64,000 nt of DNA, taken from assembly GCA_016183815.1 (NCBI GenBank), contig JACPDW010000020.1, forward strand, positions 184,548-248,547. The letters run 5' to 3'. This stretch comes from Flavobacteriia bacterium (GTDB taxonomy: Bacteria > Bacteroidota > Bacteroidia > Flavobacteriales_D > Crocinitomicaceae). A program made the position numbers and the translations under genes. Under the pieces are notes generated by a model, which made no database searches, was not told the DNA's origin, and saw only the letters and a program-made list of their open reading frames with translations. The first letter of the stretch is position 1, and every line of letters starts with the position of its first letter. Positions 49,461-58,530 of the stretch are shown here, one piece after another.

Positions 49461-50188
49461 AAAAAGTAGCACTCATCACAGGAGCAGCAAAAGGAATTGG
49501 TCGTGCCATTGCAGAAAAATTTCATTTATTGGGATATGTTGTATATATTGTTGATTTAGATGATGAAAATGGTCAAGAGTTAGTGAAAAAATTAGGAAAT
49601 AATGCATTTTATTTAAATATCGACATTACTAAAGTAGAAGAGGTTGAGTTGTTGTTTAATAAACTTTTGGAAAGTGAAAATCAATTAGATGTATTAGTGA
49701 ATAATGCGGGAATAATAAAAGATAATGTGATTTGGAATATGCCTTTAGAAGATTTTTCTACAGTAATTGATGTAAATTTAAAAGGTACATGGTTGATGTG
49801 CAAAAAAGGAGCTGAAGTGTTTAAAAAGCAAAAAAACGGTAGAATTGTAAATATAGCGTCTCGTGCGTGGTTAGGTAATCCAGGACAGTCTAATTATTCT
49901 GCTTCTAAAGCAGGTGTTGTTGGTTTAACAAGGGTTTTAGCGTTGGAATTAGGTCGATATGGAGTATTAGTAAATGCTGTTGCACCTGGATTGATTGATA
50001 CACCACTGACACAAAAATTAAGCGATGAAGTAAGAGAAAAATTAATTCATGCTCAACCGACAAAAAGTATGGGTAAACCTGAAGATGTAGCAAATACAGT
50101 TGCTTTTTTATGTGATGAACAAACACAATTCATTACTGGACAAACAATATATGTGGATGGTGGAAAAAGTATAGGTGCTGGAATTTAA
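49457..50188 (+). CDS. Short-chain dehydrogenase/reductase (FabG/BadH-like)
   Basis: ALITGAAKGIGRAIAEKF, NNAGII, YSASKAGVVGLTRVLALEL, FITGQTIYVDGG. Confidence 0.88.
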   Translation: MKKVALITGAAKGIGRAIAEKFHLLGYVVYIVDLDDENGQELVKKLGNNAFYLNIDITKVEEVELLFNKLLESENQLDVLVNNAGIIKDNVIWNMPLEDFSTVIDVNLKGTWLMCKKGAEVFKKQKNGRIVNIASRAWLGNPGQSNYSASKAGVVGLTRVLALELGRYGVLVNAVAPGLIDTPLTQKLSDEVREKLIHAQPTKSMGKPEDVANTVAFLCDEQTQFITGQTIYVDGGKSIGAGI

Positions 50189-50198
50189 AAAAAAAGAA

Positions 50199-52973
50199 AT
50201 GCAAATAGTACATTTAACAGTTAATGGAAAAGAGTATCAAGTATTGGTAGAACCACACGATACTTTAGCAAGAGTTTTAAGAGAAAAAATTTCTTTAACA
50301 GGAACAAAAATTGGTTGTGAACAAGCAAGTTGTGGGGCTTGTACAGTCTTTATAGATGGAAAAGTTGTTCAAAGTTGTATAACTCCTGTTTTGAGAGTGA
50401 ATGGCGCACAAATCACTACCATTGAAGGTGTTGCCGATCAAGGTAATCTTCATAGATTGCAAGAAAAATTTGTTGAGAAAGGGGCTATTCAATGTGGATT
50501 TTGTACTCCTGGAATGATTATGACTAGTTTGGAATTTCTTGAACATAATCCAAAACCAAATAGGGAAGAAATTCAAGAAGCTATTTCTGGAAATCTATGC
50601 AGATGTACAGGTTACGTTAAAATTATTGATGCCATTGAGTCTTATGCAAAAGGAGAATTAGATTCTGAATCCGAGAAAGCCAAATACGAAATGGTAGGAC
50701 AAGGAAGACCTTACATTGAAGCTACAAAAAAAGTTCAAGGATTAGCCGATTACGCTGATGATTATCAAATAAAAAATGCACTTTTTTGTAAGTTTTTGAG
50801 AAGTACTCATGCCCATTCTAAAATACTGAAAATTGATTATTCAAAAGCTCTATTATTAAAAGGAGTTAGAGCAGTAGTAACTGGAAAAGAATTGCCTTTA
50901 AAATTTGGGGTTTTACCTATTTCTCAAGATGAAACAGCTATGGCTGTGGATAAAACAAGGTATATCGGAGAAATAATAGCAGCAGTAGCAGCGGATACAG
51001 ATGCTATTGCTGAAAAAGCATTGGAATTGATTGAAGTGGAATACCAAGAAATGAAACCGTTTTTTGATATGATGGAATCTTGTGAAGATGTTGGAGACAA
51101 TGAAAAAATACATGAACACACTAAATTTAACAATAATATTCATAAAAAAGCAGAGCTTAGATTTGGAGACCAAAAAGAGGGTTTAGAAAAGGCAGCTCTT
51201 ACTTTTAGTGAAAAATTTTATTTTCAAGGTATCAATCATGGCTTTACTGAACCACATGCTGCTACCGCTTGGTGGGATGAAAATGGTTTAACTATTCTCA
51301 CAGCTACTCAGGTTCCTCATTATTTACATCGTTATTTGTCAAAGGTGTTAGAAGTGCCAATGAACAGAGTTCGAGTAATAAAACCAACCGTTGGTGGTGG
51401 GTTTGGAGGTAAATCCGATCCTTTTCCTCATGAAATGATTATCGCTCATTTATCAAGAAAATTAGGTCAGCCAGTAAAAATGAGGTTTTCTCGTGAAGAA
51501 GTTTTTTTAACTAATCATGGTCGTCATCCTAGTATTATTGATATGTCTATTGGTGTATCTAACGAAGGAATGATTGAAGTGTTAGATGCAGATATTGTTA
51601 TTGATGGTGGTGCTTATGGAAGTTTTGGTGTAGTTACCACTTATTATAATGGCGTTTTATTGCAAGCACCTTATAAACTCAATAATTTTGGATTTAGAAC
51701 AAGACGAGTTTATACTAACAAACCTCAATGTGGAGCAATGAGAGGACATGGCGCGGTTAATTCAAGATATGCTGTGGAAACCTTAATAGATCGCGCTGCG
51801 GAGCAGTTAAACATTGACCCATGTGAATTGAGATTCAAAAACTTTATTGACGAAAAATCACTTACAGTAGGGCAGTACCGTGTTACCTCAAATGGAAGTG
51901 AATTAGCACTTAAAAAAGTGATGTTAGATTCTGCTTGGACTAAAAAATACAAAAAATTACCTTATGGACATGGAATAGGAGTAGCTTGTGGATTTTTTAT
52001 AAGTGGAAGCGCTTTACCTATTCATTGGAATGAGTATCCTCAATCTGTTGTTCACCTTAAAGTTGATTTAGATGGCAGAGTTTTAGTAACGTCTGGTGCA
52101 AGTGATATTGGTCAAGGAAGTGATACCATGTTGGCAATCATTGTGGCGGAGGTTTTAGGTTTAAGTTTAGACAATATTTTTGTTGTTGCTGCGGATACTA
52201 CTTTAACTCCAATTGATTTGGGTAGTTATTCAAGCAGAGTAACCTTTATGGCTGGAAATGCAGCAAAAATGGCCGCAGAAAATCTTAAAAAACAAATTGA
52301 AGAGACCATTGTTAAAAATACAGGAATAAATAAAGATGAACTCAATTTTGAACATGAAAAAGTATTCTCTAATACTTCTGAAGTGAATTTGACTTGGACA
52401 GAAGCAATTGAAATGGCAACACGAAAAGTAGGTGCGTTAAACTCAACTGGTTTTTATAATTCTCCAAAATTAGGTGGTGATTTTAAAGGTGCTGGAGCAG
52501 GTTTAAGTCCTTCTTATAGTTTTGGCGCTGTGATAACTGAAGTAAAAGTAGATCCTGAAACAGGTCACGTCAAAGTTATTGATATTTGGGGTGCTCATGA
52601 CGCCGGAAAAGCACTAAATCCTCTAGCTGTTGAAGGTCAGTTACAAGGTTCATGGCACATGGGAATGGGTCAAGCATTGAGTGAACAAATGAAATATTAC
52701 AAAGGATTGTTGGTAAACAGTAATCTTTTAGACTATAAAATTCCAACTTCCAAAGATACACCTCCAATTCATACAAATATTATCGAAACCATTGATCCTG
52801 AGGGTCCATTTGGTGCAAAAGAATGTGGAGAGGGGGCATTGCATCCAGTTATTCCAGCGATTGCAAATGCAATTTTTGATGCAGTTGGCGTTAGAATCAC
52901 CTCTTTACCTATTAATTCTGAAGAAGTTTTAAAAGAGTTGAAAAAAAATAATATTGAAACGGAAAAAGTATGA
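50199..52973 (+). CDS. 4-hydroxybenzoyl-CoA reductase-like fused [2Fe-2S] (gamma) and molybdopterin (alpha) subunits
   Basis: GCEQASCGACTVFIDG, QCGFCTPGMIM...SGNLCRCTGY; VGGGFGGKSDPF, AMRGHGAVNSRYAVE, SGASDIGQGSDTM, FGAKECGEGALHPV; substrate inferred from HcrB-like partner and context. Confidence 0.85.
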   Translation: MQIVHLTVNGKEYQVLVEPHDTLARVLREKISLTGTKIGCEQASCGACTVFIDGKVVQSCITPVLRVNGAQITTIEGVADQGNLHRLQEKFVEKGAIQCGFCTPGMIMTSLEFLEHNPKPNREEIQEAISGNLCRCTGYVKIIDAIESYAKGELDSESEKAKYEMVGQGRPYIEATKKVQGLADYADDYQIKNALFCKFLRSTHAHSKILKIDYSKALLLKGVRAVVTGKELPLKFGVLPISQDETAMAVDKTRYIGEIIAAVAADTDAIAEKALELIEVEYQEMKPFFDMMESCEDVGDNEKIHEHTKFNNNIHKKAELRFGDQKEGLEKAALTFSEKFYFQGINHGFTEPHAATAWWDENGLTILTATQVPHYLHRYLSKVLEVPMNRVRVIKPTVGGGFGGKSDPFPHEMIIAHLSRKLGQPVKMRFSREEVFLTNHGRHPSIIDMSIGVSNEGMIEVLDADIVIDGGAYGSFGVVTTYYNGVLLQAPYKLNNFGFRTRRVYTNKPQCGAMRGHGAVNSRYAVETLIDRAAEQLNIDPCELRFKNFIDEKSLTVGQYRVTSNGSELALKKVMLDSAWTKKYKKLPYGHGIGVACGFFISGSALPIHWNEYPQSVVHLKVDLDGRVLVTSGASDIGQGSDTMLAIIVAEVLGLSLDNIFVVAADTTLTPIDLGSYSSRVTFMAGNAAKMAAENLKKQIEETIVKNTGINKDELNFEHEKVFSNTSEVNLTWTEAIEMATRKVGALNSTGFYNSPKLGGDFKGAGAGLSPSYSFGAVITEVKVDPETGHVKVIDIWGAHDAGKALNPLAVEGQLQGSWHMGMGQALSEQMKYYKGLLVNSNLLDYKIPTSKDTPPIHTNIIETIDPEGPFGAKECGEGALHPVIPAIANAIFDAVGVRITSLPINSEEVLKELKKNNIETEKV

Positions 52974-53902
52974 ATACAATAGAAAAAAAATATCTATTAC
53001 CTGAAACTATTTATGAAGCCAGTCGTTTTGCAATGGAAAATCAAGAAGATTTTACTTTTATTTCTGGTGGGACTGATGTCTGGGTAAATGCTTTTCAAGG
53101 AACACAAAAAAAATCTTGTATTATCGATTTAAGCAAAATAAATGAATTAAAAGGAATTGAAATTCAAGGCGATTTTCTAAGAATTGGAAGTGCTGAAATA
53201 TTAGAAGAGTTGAAAAATAATGATCTTATTAAAGTTCATTTTCCACTTTTGATTGAAGCTGCATTATCAGTTGGATCACCTTTAATAAGAAAAACAGCTA
53301 CAATAGGCGGTAATATTTTATGTGAAAATCGTTGTTTATATTTTAATCAATCTGAATGGTGGCGAGAATCTGTTGGTTATTGCTTAAAATGTGATGGTGA
53401 TATTTGTATTGCAACTGGAGGTAAAAATGCCTGTTTCTCTGAATTGGTCTCAGATACTGCTCCCGCTTTAATTACACTTAATGCAAAAATTGAATACGTT
53501 TATAATAATCAAGTTGTAAAAGTGGACTTGGAAGAAATTTATACGGGTGATGGAGTTTATCCAAGAAACCTTCCAAAAGAAGCTATTTTATTGGCTATAT
53601 ATCTACCATTGACGAAAAAAATTAACTCATCTTTCTTTAAATTAAGAGAGAGAGAAAGTATGGAATTTACTTCTTTGACATTTGCTGCAACAACCGACCA
53701 AAATGGAAATTTAAAAATTGCTTTAAGTGGAGTGGACCCAAAACCAGTGGTGTATTCAGGTTCATTAAACGACGATTCAGAACAAATTTTGAAAAAATTA
53801 GTTAAAGCAGCAAGATCTGTGGACAATGATATGTATTCTCGTGTTTATAGAAAAGAAATGATAAAAGTATATTTAGAAAGAGCATTAAAAGAATTAAAAT
53901 AA
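52970..53902 (+). CDS. hcrB: 4-hydroxybenzoyl-CoA reductase-like FAD subunit with extra 4-Cys insert (beta)
   Basis: FAD domain FISGGTDVWVN, IRKTATIGGNIL; insert CLYFNQSEWWRESVGYCLKCDGDICIATGGKNAC with C-x15-C-x7-C-x8-C spacing. Confidence 0.85.
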   Translation: MNTIEKKYLLPETIYEASRFAMENQEDFTFISGGTDVWVNAFQGTQKKSCIIDLSKINELKGIEIQGDFLRIGSAEILEELKNNDLIKVHFPLLIEAALSVGSPLIRKTATIGGNILCENRCLYFNQSEWWRESVGYCLKCDGDICIATGGKNACFSELVSDTAPALITLNAKIEYVYNNQVVKVDLEEIYTGDGVYPRNLPKEAILLAIYLPLTKKINSSFFKLRERESMEFTSLTFAATTDQNGNLKIALSGVDPKPVVYSGSLNDDSEQILKKLVKAARSVDNDMYSRVYRKEMIKVYLERALKELK

Positions 53903-53947
53903 AATTTGTTCAAATCATATTAAAAAAAAAATAATTAAAACAAACAA

Positions 53948-54460
53948 ATGAAAAATCCATTAGATGTAATGTATCATGAACATGAAATCATACAAAAAAC
54001 AAAAAAAATAATACAAGAGATTAACAATTTATGGACGAAAAATGAACAAGAATATAGAGAAGTCGTAACTAAATTAGTTCTATTTTTTAGTGAATACGCT
54101 GACGGTTATCATCATCGGAAAGAAGAAGAAGTGTTGTTTCCAGCTATTAAGTCTCACCCAGATTTTATTTTACAAGAAATTATTGATGAATTTGAACAAC
54201 ATCATGAAGATTTTCGAACTTATGCCAGTGAAATTAAAGAATTGTTAGAAGAAAATGAATTTGAAAAATCATATAAAGTTCTAAATGATTATCTAAACGA
54301 TTTGTTAGATCATATCGCAGCAGAAAACGAAGAACTTTTTGTCTTGGCAGACAGTTTGTTAGATGACAATCAAAAGGAATCTCTCTACTTTCGTTTTATG
54401 GATATTGATAGAGAAATAGGGGAGGATAATAAAACAAATTTTGAAAAATATTGGGTTTGA
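53948..54460 (+). CDS. Hemerythrin (HHE) domain protein
   Basis: DVMYHEHEIIQK, DGYHHRKEEEVLFPAI, EFEQHHEDFR, HIAAENEELFVLAD. Confidence 0.85.
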   Translation: MKNPLDVMYHEHEIIQKTKKIIQEINNLWTKNEQEYREVVTKLVLFFSEYADGYHHRKEEEVLFPAIKSHPDFILQEIIDEFEQHHEDFRTYASEIKELLEENEFEKSYKVLNDYLNDLLDHIAAENEELFVLADSLLDDNQKESLYFRFMDIDREIGEDNKTNFEKYWV

Positions 54461-54487
54461 TAAAAACATGTAAGTACAGCCTGAGTT

Positions 54488-55100
54488 AAAAATAATTTCC
54501 AACCATAAGTAATGCAGTTCCAACAAATATCAATGATCCAAATAAAAATCCTTTTTTAACTTTTTTCTTTTGAATTTTATTTGCTACTTTATATAATTTT
54601 CAGTATATAAATCATTATCAATATATGGATTTTCTATTAGTTCTGTCTTAATATTATTATACTTATTAACTAAGAAGGAGATTTCTGTTTTTTCAATTGA
54701 TTTTTTTGAAAACTTTTTTGTAATTAATATATCCCATTATGGGAGTTAATAAAATTGAACTAAAAAAAGTTTTAAACATTTCCTTTTTGTAGTTTTTATA
54801 ATAATTTAACGCATCAGATTGAGCGGAATTAATTATATATGCAGAATCTACATTTCTTTCAATTAAATTAATGAAATTTTCAATAAGTCCATTTTCATAT
54901 TGGATTTGTTTAAGATTAATTAAAGGAACAACAAACAAAGGACCATTCAAATTATCTAGCTTTTTATATTTTATTTCTAAAGAAATAATTTCATGTACTT
55001 TAACAAGTTCTTGTTTTCCGTTTTTGTAAAAAATAACATCTTGAGCATAATAAAAATTAGTAATTAATATAAAAAGAACTAATGTAAAAAATTGCATCAT
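54488..55100 (-). pseudogene. Hypothetical secreted/membrane protein, frameshifted paralog of 55121..55759
   Basis: DVIFYKNGKQELVKVHEIISLEIKYKKLDNLNGP matches neighbour; after the stop, other frames read ...IENPYIDNDLYTEN... and LYKVANKIQKKKVKKGFLFGSLIFVGTALLMVGNYF. Confidence 0.6.
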
Positions 55101-55120
55101 TGATTTAAATTAAAAGTAAA

Positions 55121-55759
55121 TTAATAATTTAATTCATTGATTATGACAATTATGAAAGTTGTGACACCAGCAATTCCTAAAGTGATTAAATTTCCACCTG
55201 CATATGCATTCCAAATTTTTCTTTTTTGAACTACTTTTGCACAGGATTTAAATTTTTCTTGATAAATCTCGTTTTCATAATAAGGATTTTCAATAAATTC
55301 AGTTCCGTTATAACCTCTTCTTTTGATGATTTTTGGTAAATCACTGTTAGTAATTTCTTTATTGCTATATTTTTTTGCAACAAATATTCCTCCTATTGGA
55401 GTCATGACAATACAACTTCCAATTGTTATTCCAATACCTTTACGGTAACCTCTATAATACTTCTTTGAATCTTTAATTGCAACACTTTTAATAAATTCTT
55501 CATCGTTTAGCCCTAAAGATTCTTGATATATATTTTCTACTTGTCCATTTGAATATTGAATTGATGTGACTTCCTCTTTTAAACATATAAAGTCAGGACC
55601 ATTAAGATTTGTAAACTTTTTATACTTAATTTCAGTTTTGTTTATTTCAGTAATTTTTACCGTATCAACTTTTCCATTATTAAATCTTAAAACATCTTGA
55701 GAATAAATTGATATAGTAGCAAGAATTAAAACTAATAAATAATATTTTTTCATATTCAA
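55121..55759 (-). CDS. Hypothetical secreted/membrane protein
   Basis: Signal peptide MKKYYLLVLILATISIYSQ; intact paralog of adjacent broken ORF. Confidence 0.6.
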   Translation of the reverse strand: MNMKKYYLLVLILATISIYSQDVLRFNNGKVDTVKITEINKTEIKYKKFTNLNGPDFICLKEEVTSIQYSNGQVENIYQESLGLNDEEFIKSVAIKDSKKYYRGYRKGIGITIGSCIVMTPIGGIFVAKKYSNKEITNSDLPKIIKRRGYNGTEFIENPYYENEIYQEKFKSCAKVVQKRKIWNAYAGGNLITLGIAGVTTFIIVIINELNY

Positions 55760-55901
55760 TTTTTAACAAAAATACATTAATCTTTTTTAAATTTTAACTT
55801 ATAAGCTTTTAACTTATCTTTATTTATAATCATTTTTAATAAGCTTTAATATTTTTTGAATTTCTATAAAATTTTTAGGTTTGCAAAAAAATATTTTTTT
55901 T

Positions 55902-57125
55902 ATGGAAGAAGTAGATGTTTTGGTTATTGGTGCTGGTCCAGCTGGTACTATCGCTGCAAGTATTATTCATCAAAATGGTTTTAGAGTTAAAATTATTGAG
56001 AAAGAAAAATTTCCTCGTTTTGTTATTGGTGAAAGTTTGCTTCCTAGATGTATGGAAGCTTTGGATGAAGCGAAGTGTTTGGACGCAGTTAAAAATTATG
56101 GTTTTCAAGAAAAGTTTGGTGCTAAGTTTGTCAAAGGTTCTGAAATCTGTGATTTTGAATTTTCAGATCAGTTTACTCAAGGTTGGTCTTGGACTTGGCA
56201 GGTAAATAGGGCAGAGTTCGATCAAATATTAGCAAATGAAATTCAGAAACAAGGTGTTGATATTCAATTTGAAAACGAAGTTCAAAATATTGATTTTAAA
56301 ACCAATGAAGTAATTACATCAATAAAGAATTTAGAAGGTAAAACAGCTCAAATAAAGTCTAAGTTTATCGTTGATTCAAGTGGTTACGGTAGAGTAATAC
56401 CTCGTTTATTGTCTTTAGACAGAGAAAGTACTTTGCCAAAAAGAAAAACTTTATTTGCACATATAAAAGATCCAAAAAGATTGGATTACGATGAACCAAA
56501 CAGAATAACCATTATAATTCATACTCCTACAACTTGGATTTGGGTAATTCCTTTTTCAAATGGTGTTACATCGGTAGGTTTTGTAGGTGATATTAGTTTT
56601 TTTGATAAACTTGATGGATTGAGTCCAACTGAACAATTATTAAATCTAATTTATTCTGATTCTCATTTAAAAGAGCGTTTTGAAAATGCCGAATTTATTT
56701 TTGAACCAAAAACAATTGTTGGTTGGAGTATCACGTCTGAAAAATTTTATGGTGATGGCTATGTTTTGACTGGAAATGTTACTGAATTTTTAGACCCAGT
56801 ATTTTCATCAGGTGTTACTTTGGCAACCGTTTCGTCGCAATTGGCAGCTCATTTAGTAGTAAAAAAAATGAAAGGAATTGAAGTGGACTGGGAAAAAGAA
56901 TACATGAAACCAATGCTTGATGGAGTTGATGTTTTTAGAACTTATATCAATGCGTGGTATGAGGGAACTTTACATGAAATCTTTTTTGCAAAAAATATTG
57001 ATTTAGACATTAAGAAACAAATTTGTTCTGTTTTGGCTGGCTATGTTTGGGATTTAACAAATCCTTTTGTGAAAAAACATAAAACTATATTGGACACTCT
57101 GGTAAAAGTGATTAGATTGAATTAG
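55902..57125 (+). CDS. FAD-dependent oxidoreductase (geranylgeranyl reductase/halogenase-like)
   Basis: VDVLVIGAGPAGTIAASII, FPRFVIGESLLPRCMEALDEA, GNVTEFLDPVFSSGVTLA; upstream TAGGTTTG promoter-like motif. Confidence 0.82.
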   Translation: MEEVDVLVIGAGPAGTIAASIIHQNGFRVKIIEKEKFPRFVIGESLLPRCMEALDEAKCLDAVKNYGFQEKFGAKFVKGSEICDFEFSDQFTQGWSWTWQVNRAEFDQILANEIQKQGVDIQFENEVQNIDFKTNEVITSIKNLEGKTAQIKSKFIVDSSGYGRVIPRLLSLDRESTLPKRKTLFAHIKDPKRLDYDEPNRITIIIHTPTTWIWVIPFSNGVTSVGFVGDISFFDKLDGLSPTEQLLNLIYSDSHLKERFENAEFIFEPKTIVGWSITSEKFYGDGYVLTGNVTEFLDPVFSSGVTLATVSSQLAAHLVVKKMKGIEVDWEKEYMKPMLDGVDVFRTYINAWYEGTLHEIFFAKNIDLDIKKQICSVLAGYVWDLTNPFVKKHKTILDTLVKVIRLN

Positions 57126-57209
57126 TAAATCGATTTATTTATATTTTTGTAGTCATAAAATTTTTAATTTTTAAAATAAATTCAATTTTTACTTTTTTGA
57201 ATATTTACA

Positions 57210-58439
57210 ATGAAAGATTTACTTAAACAATTTGAAGATAAACGTCCAGAAATTGTGTTTGAATGGAAAGATTCCGAAACTGAAGCAGAAGGTTGGGTGG
57301 TAATAAATTCACTAAGAGGTAGTGCTACAGGTGGAGGAACAAGAATGAGAGCGGGATTAGATAAAAGAGAAGTGGAATCACTGGCAAAAACCATGGAAGT
57401 GAAGTTTACAGTTGCTGGGCCTGCAATTGGAGGTGCAAAATCAGGAATCAACTTTAATCCAAAAGATCCACGTAAAGAAGGTGTTTTAAGAAGATGGTTT
57501 TCAGCAGTAAGTCCTTTATTAAAAAGTTATTATGGTACTGGTGGTGATTTAAATGTTGATGAAATTCATGAGGTTATTCCGATTACTGAAGATTGTGGAG
57601 TTTGGCATCCACAAGAGGGGGTTTTTACTGGACATTTTCAACCTAAAGAAGCACAAAAAATTCATCGTATCGGTCAATTAAGACAAGGTGTATTAAAAGT
57701 AATAGAATCAAATCAGTTTTCTCCCGCTATTGAAAAAAAATATGTAATCGCTGATATGATAACAGGTTATGGAGTAGCTGAATCTGTTAAACATTTTTAT
57801 CAAATTTGGGGTGAAGAAAAAAAAGAGAAAAAAGTGTTGGTTCAAGGGTGGGGAAATGTCGCCTCAGCTGCTGCTTATTATCTATCTAAAGATGGTTTTA
57901 AAATAGTTGGCATTATAGATAAAATTGGTGGTTTAATTAATACGGAAGGGTTTTCTTTGGAAGAAATTACTCAATTGTTTGTAAATAAAAACGGTAATGA
58001 AATTAATCATCCTAACTTGTTGTCATTTGAAGAATGTAATGAGAAATTTTGGAATATCAACGCAGAGGTATTTTTGCCTTGTGCGGCCTCTCGTTTAGTA
58101 ACAAAAGACCAAGTTGAAATGCTTAAAAATTCTGGTGTTCAATTGATTGCTTGTGGTGCTAATGTGCCTTTTGCTGACAATGAAATCTTTTTTGGACCAA
58201 TTGCTGAATATACAGATCAGCATTTTACTCTTATACCTGATTTTATTTCAAACTGTGGAATGGCAAGGGTTTTTGCATATCTTATGAGTCAAGATTTGAA
58301 AAGCATTGACGATGAAGGTGTTTTCCATGATGTGAGTTTAACCATTCATTCAGCTTTAGAGAAGGTTTATAAACTGTCTAAACTCAAAAATAACATAAGC
58401 AGAACTGCATTTGAGATTGCTTTAAATCAATTACTGTAA
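57210..58439 (+). CDS. Glu/Leu/Phe/Val dehydrogenase family
   Basis: GGGTRMRAGLDKREVESLAKTMEVKFTVAGPAIGGAKSGI, VLVQGWGNVASAAAYYL. Confidence 0.88.
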   Translation: MKDLLKQFEDKRPEIVFEWKDSETEAEGWVVINSLRGSATGGGTRMRAGLDKREVESLAKTMEVKFTVAGPAIGGAKSGINFNPKDPRKEGVLRRWFSAVSPLLKSYYGTGGDLNVDEIHEVIPITEDCGVWHPQEGVFTGHFQPKEAQKIHRIGQLRQGVLKVIESNQFSPAIEKKYVIADMITGYGVAESVKHFYQIWGEEKKEKKVLVQGWGNVASAAAYYLSKDGFKIVGIIDKIGGLINTEGFSLEEITQLFVNKNGNEINHPNLLSFEECNEKFWNINAEVFLPCAASRLVTKDQVEMLKNSGVQLIACGANVPFADNEIFFGPIAEYTDQHFTLIPDFISNCGMARVFAYLMSQDLKSIDDEGVFHDVSLTIHSALEKVYKLSKLKNNISRTAFEIALNQLL

Positions 58440-58530
58440 TTGAAATTCTTTGAAATGTAACAAATATTGAGTTAAGTTTGCTTTTAATTGGTTTAGATTA
58501 CTTAATTTCGCCCCTTTAATTTTATAATTT

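Noticed and set aside
50199-53902. Aerobic xanthine or CO dehydrogenase
   Set aside because: The FAD subunit has the extra 4-Cys insert typical of 4-hydroxybenzoyl-CoA reductase and the genes sit in a BCR/Oah/Dch block.
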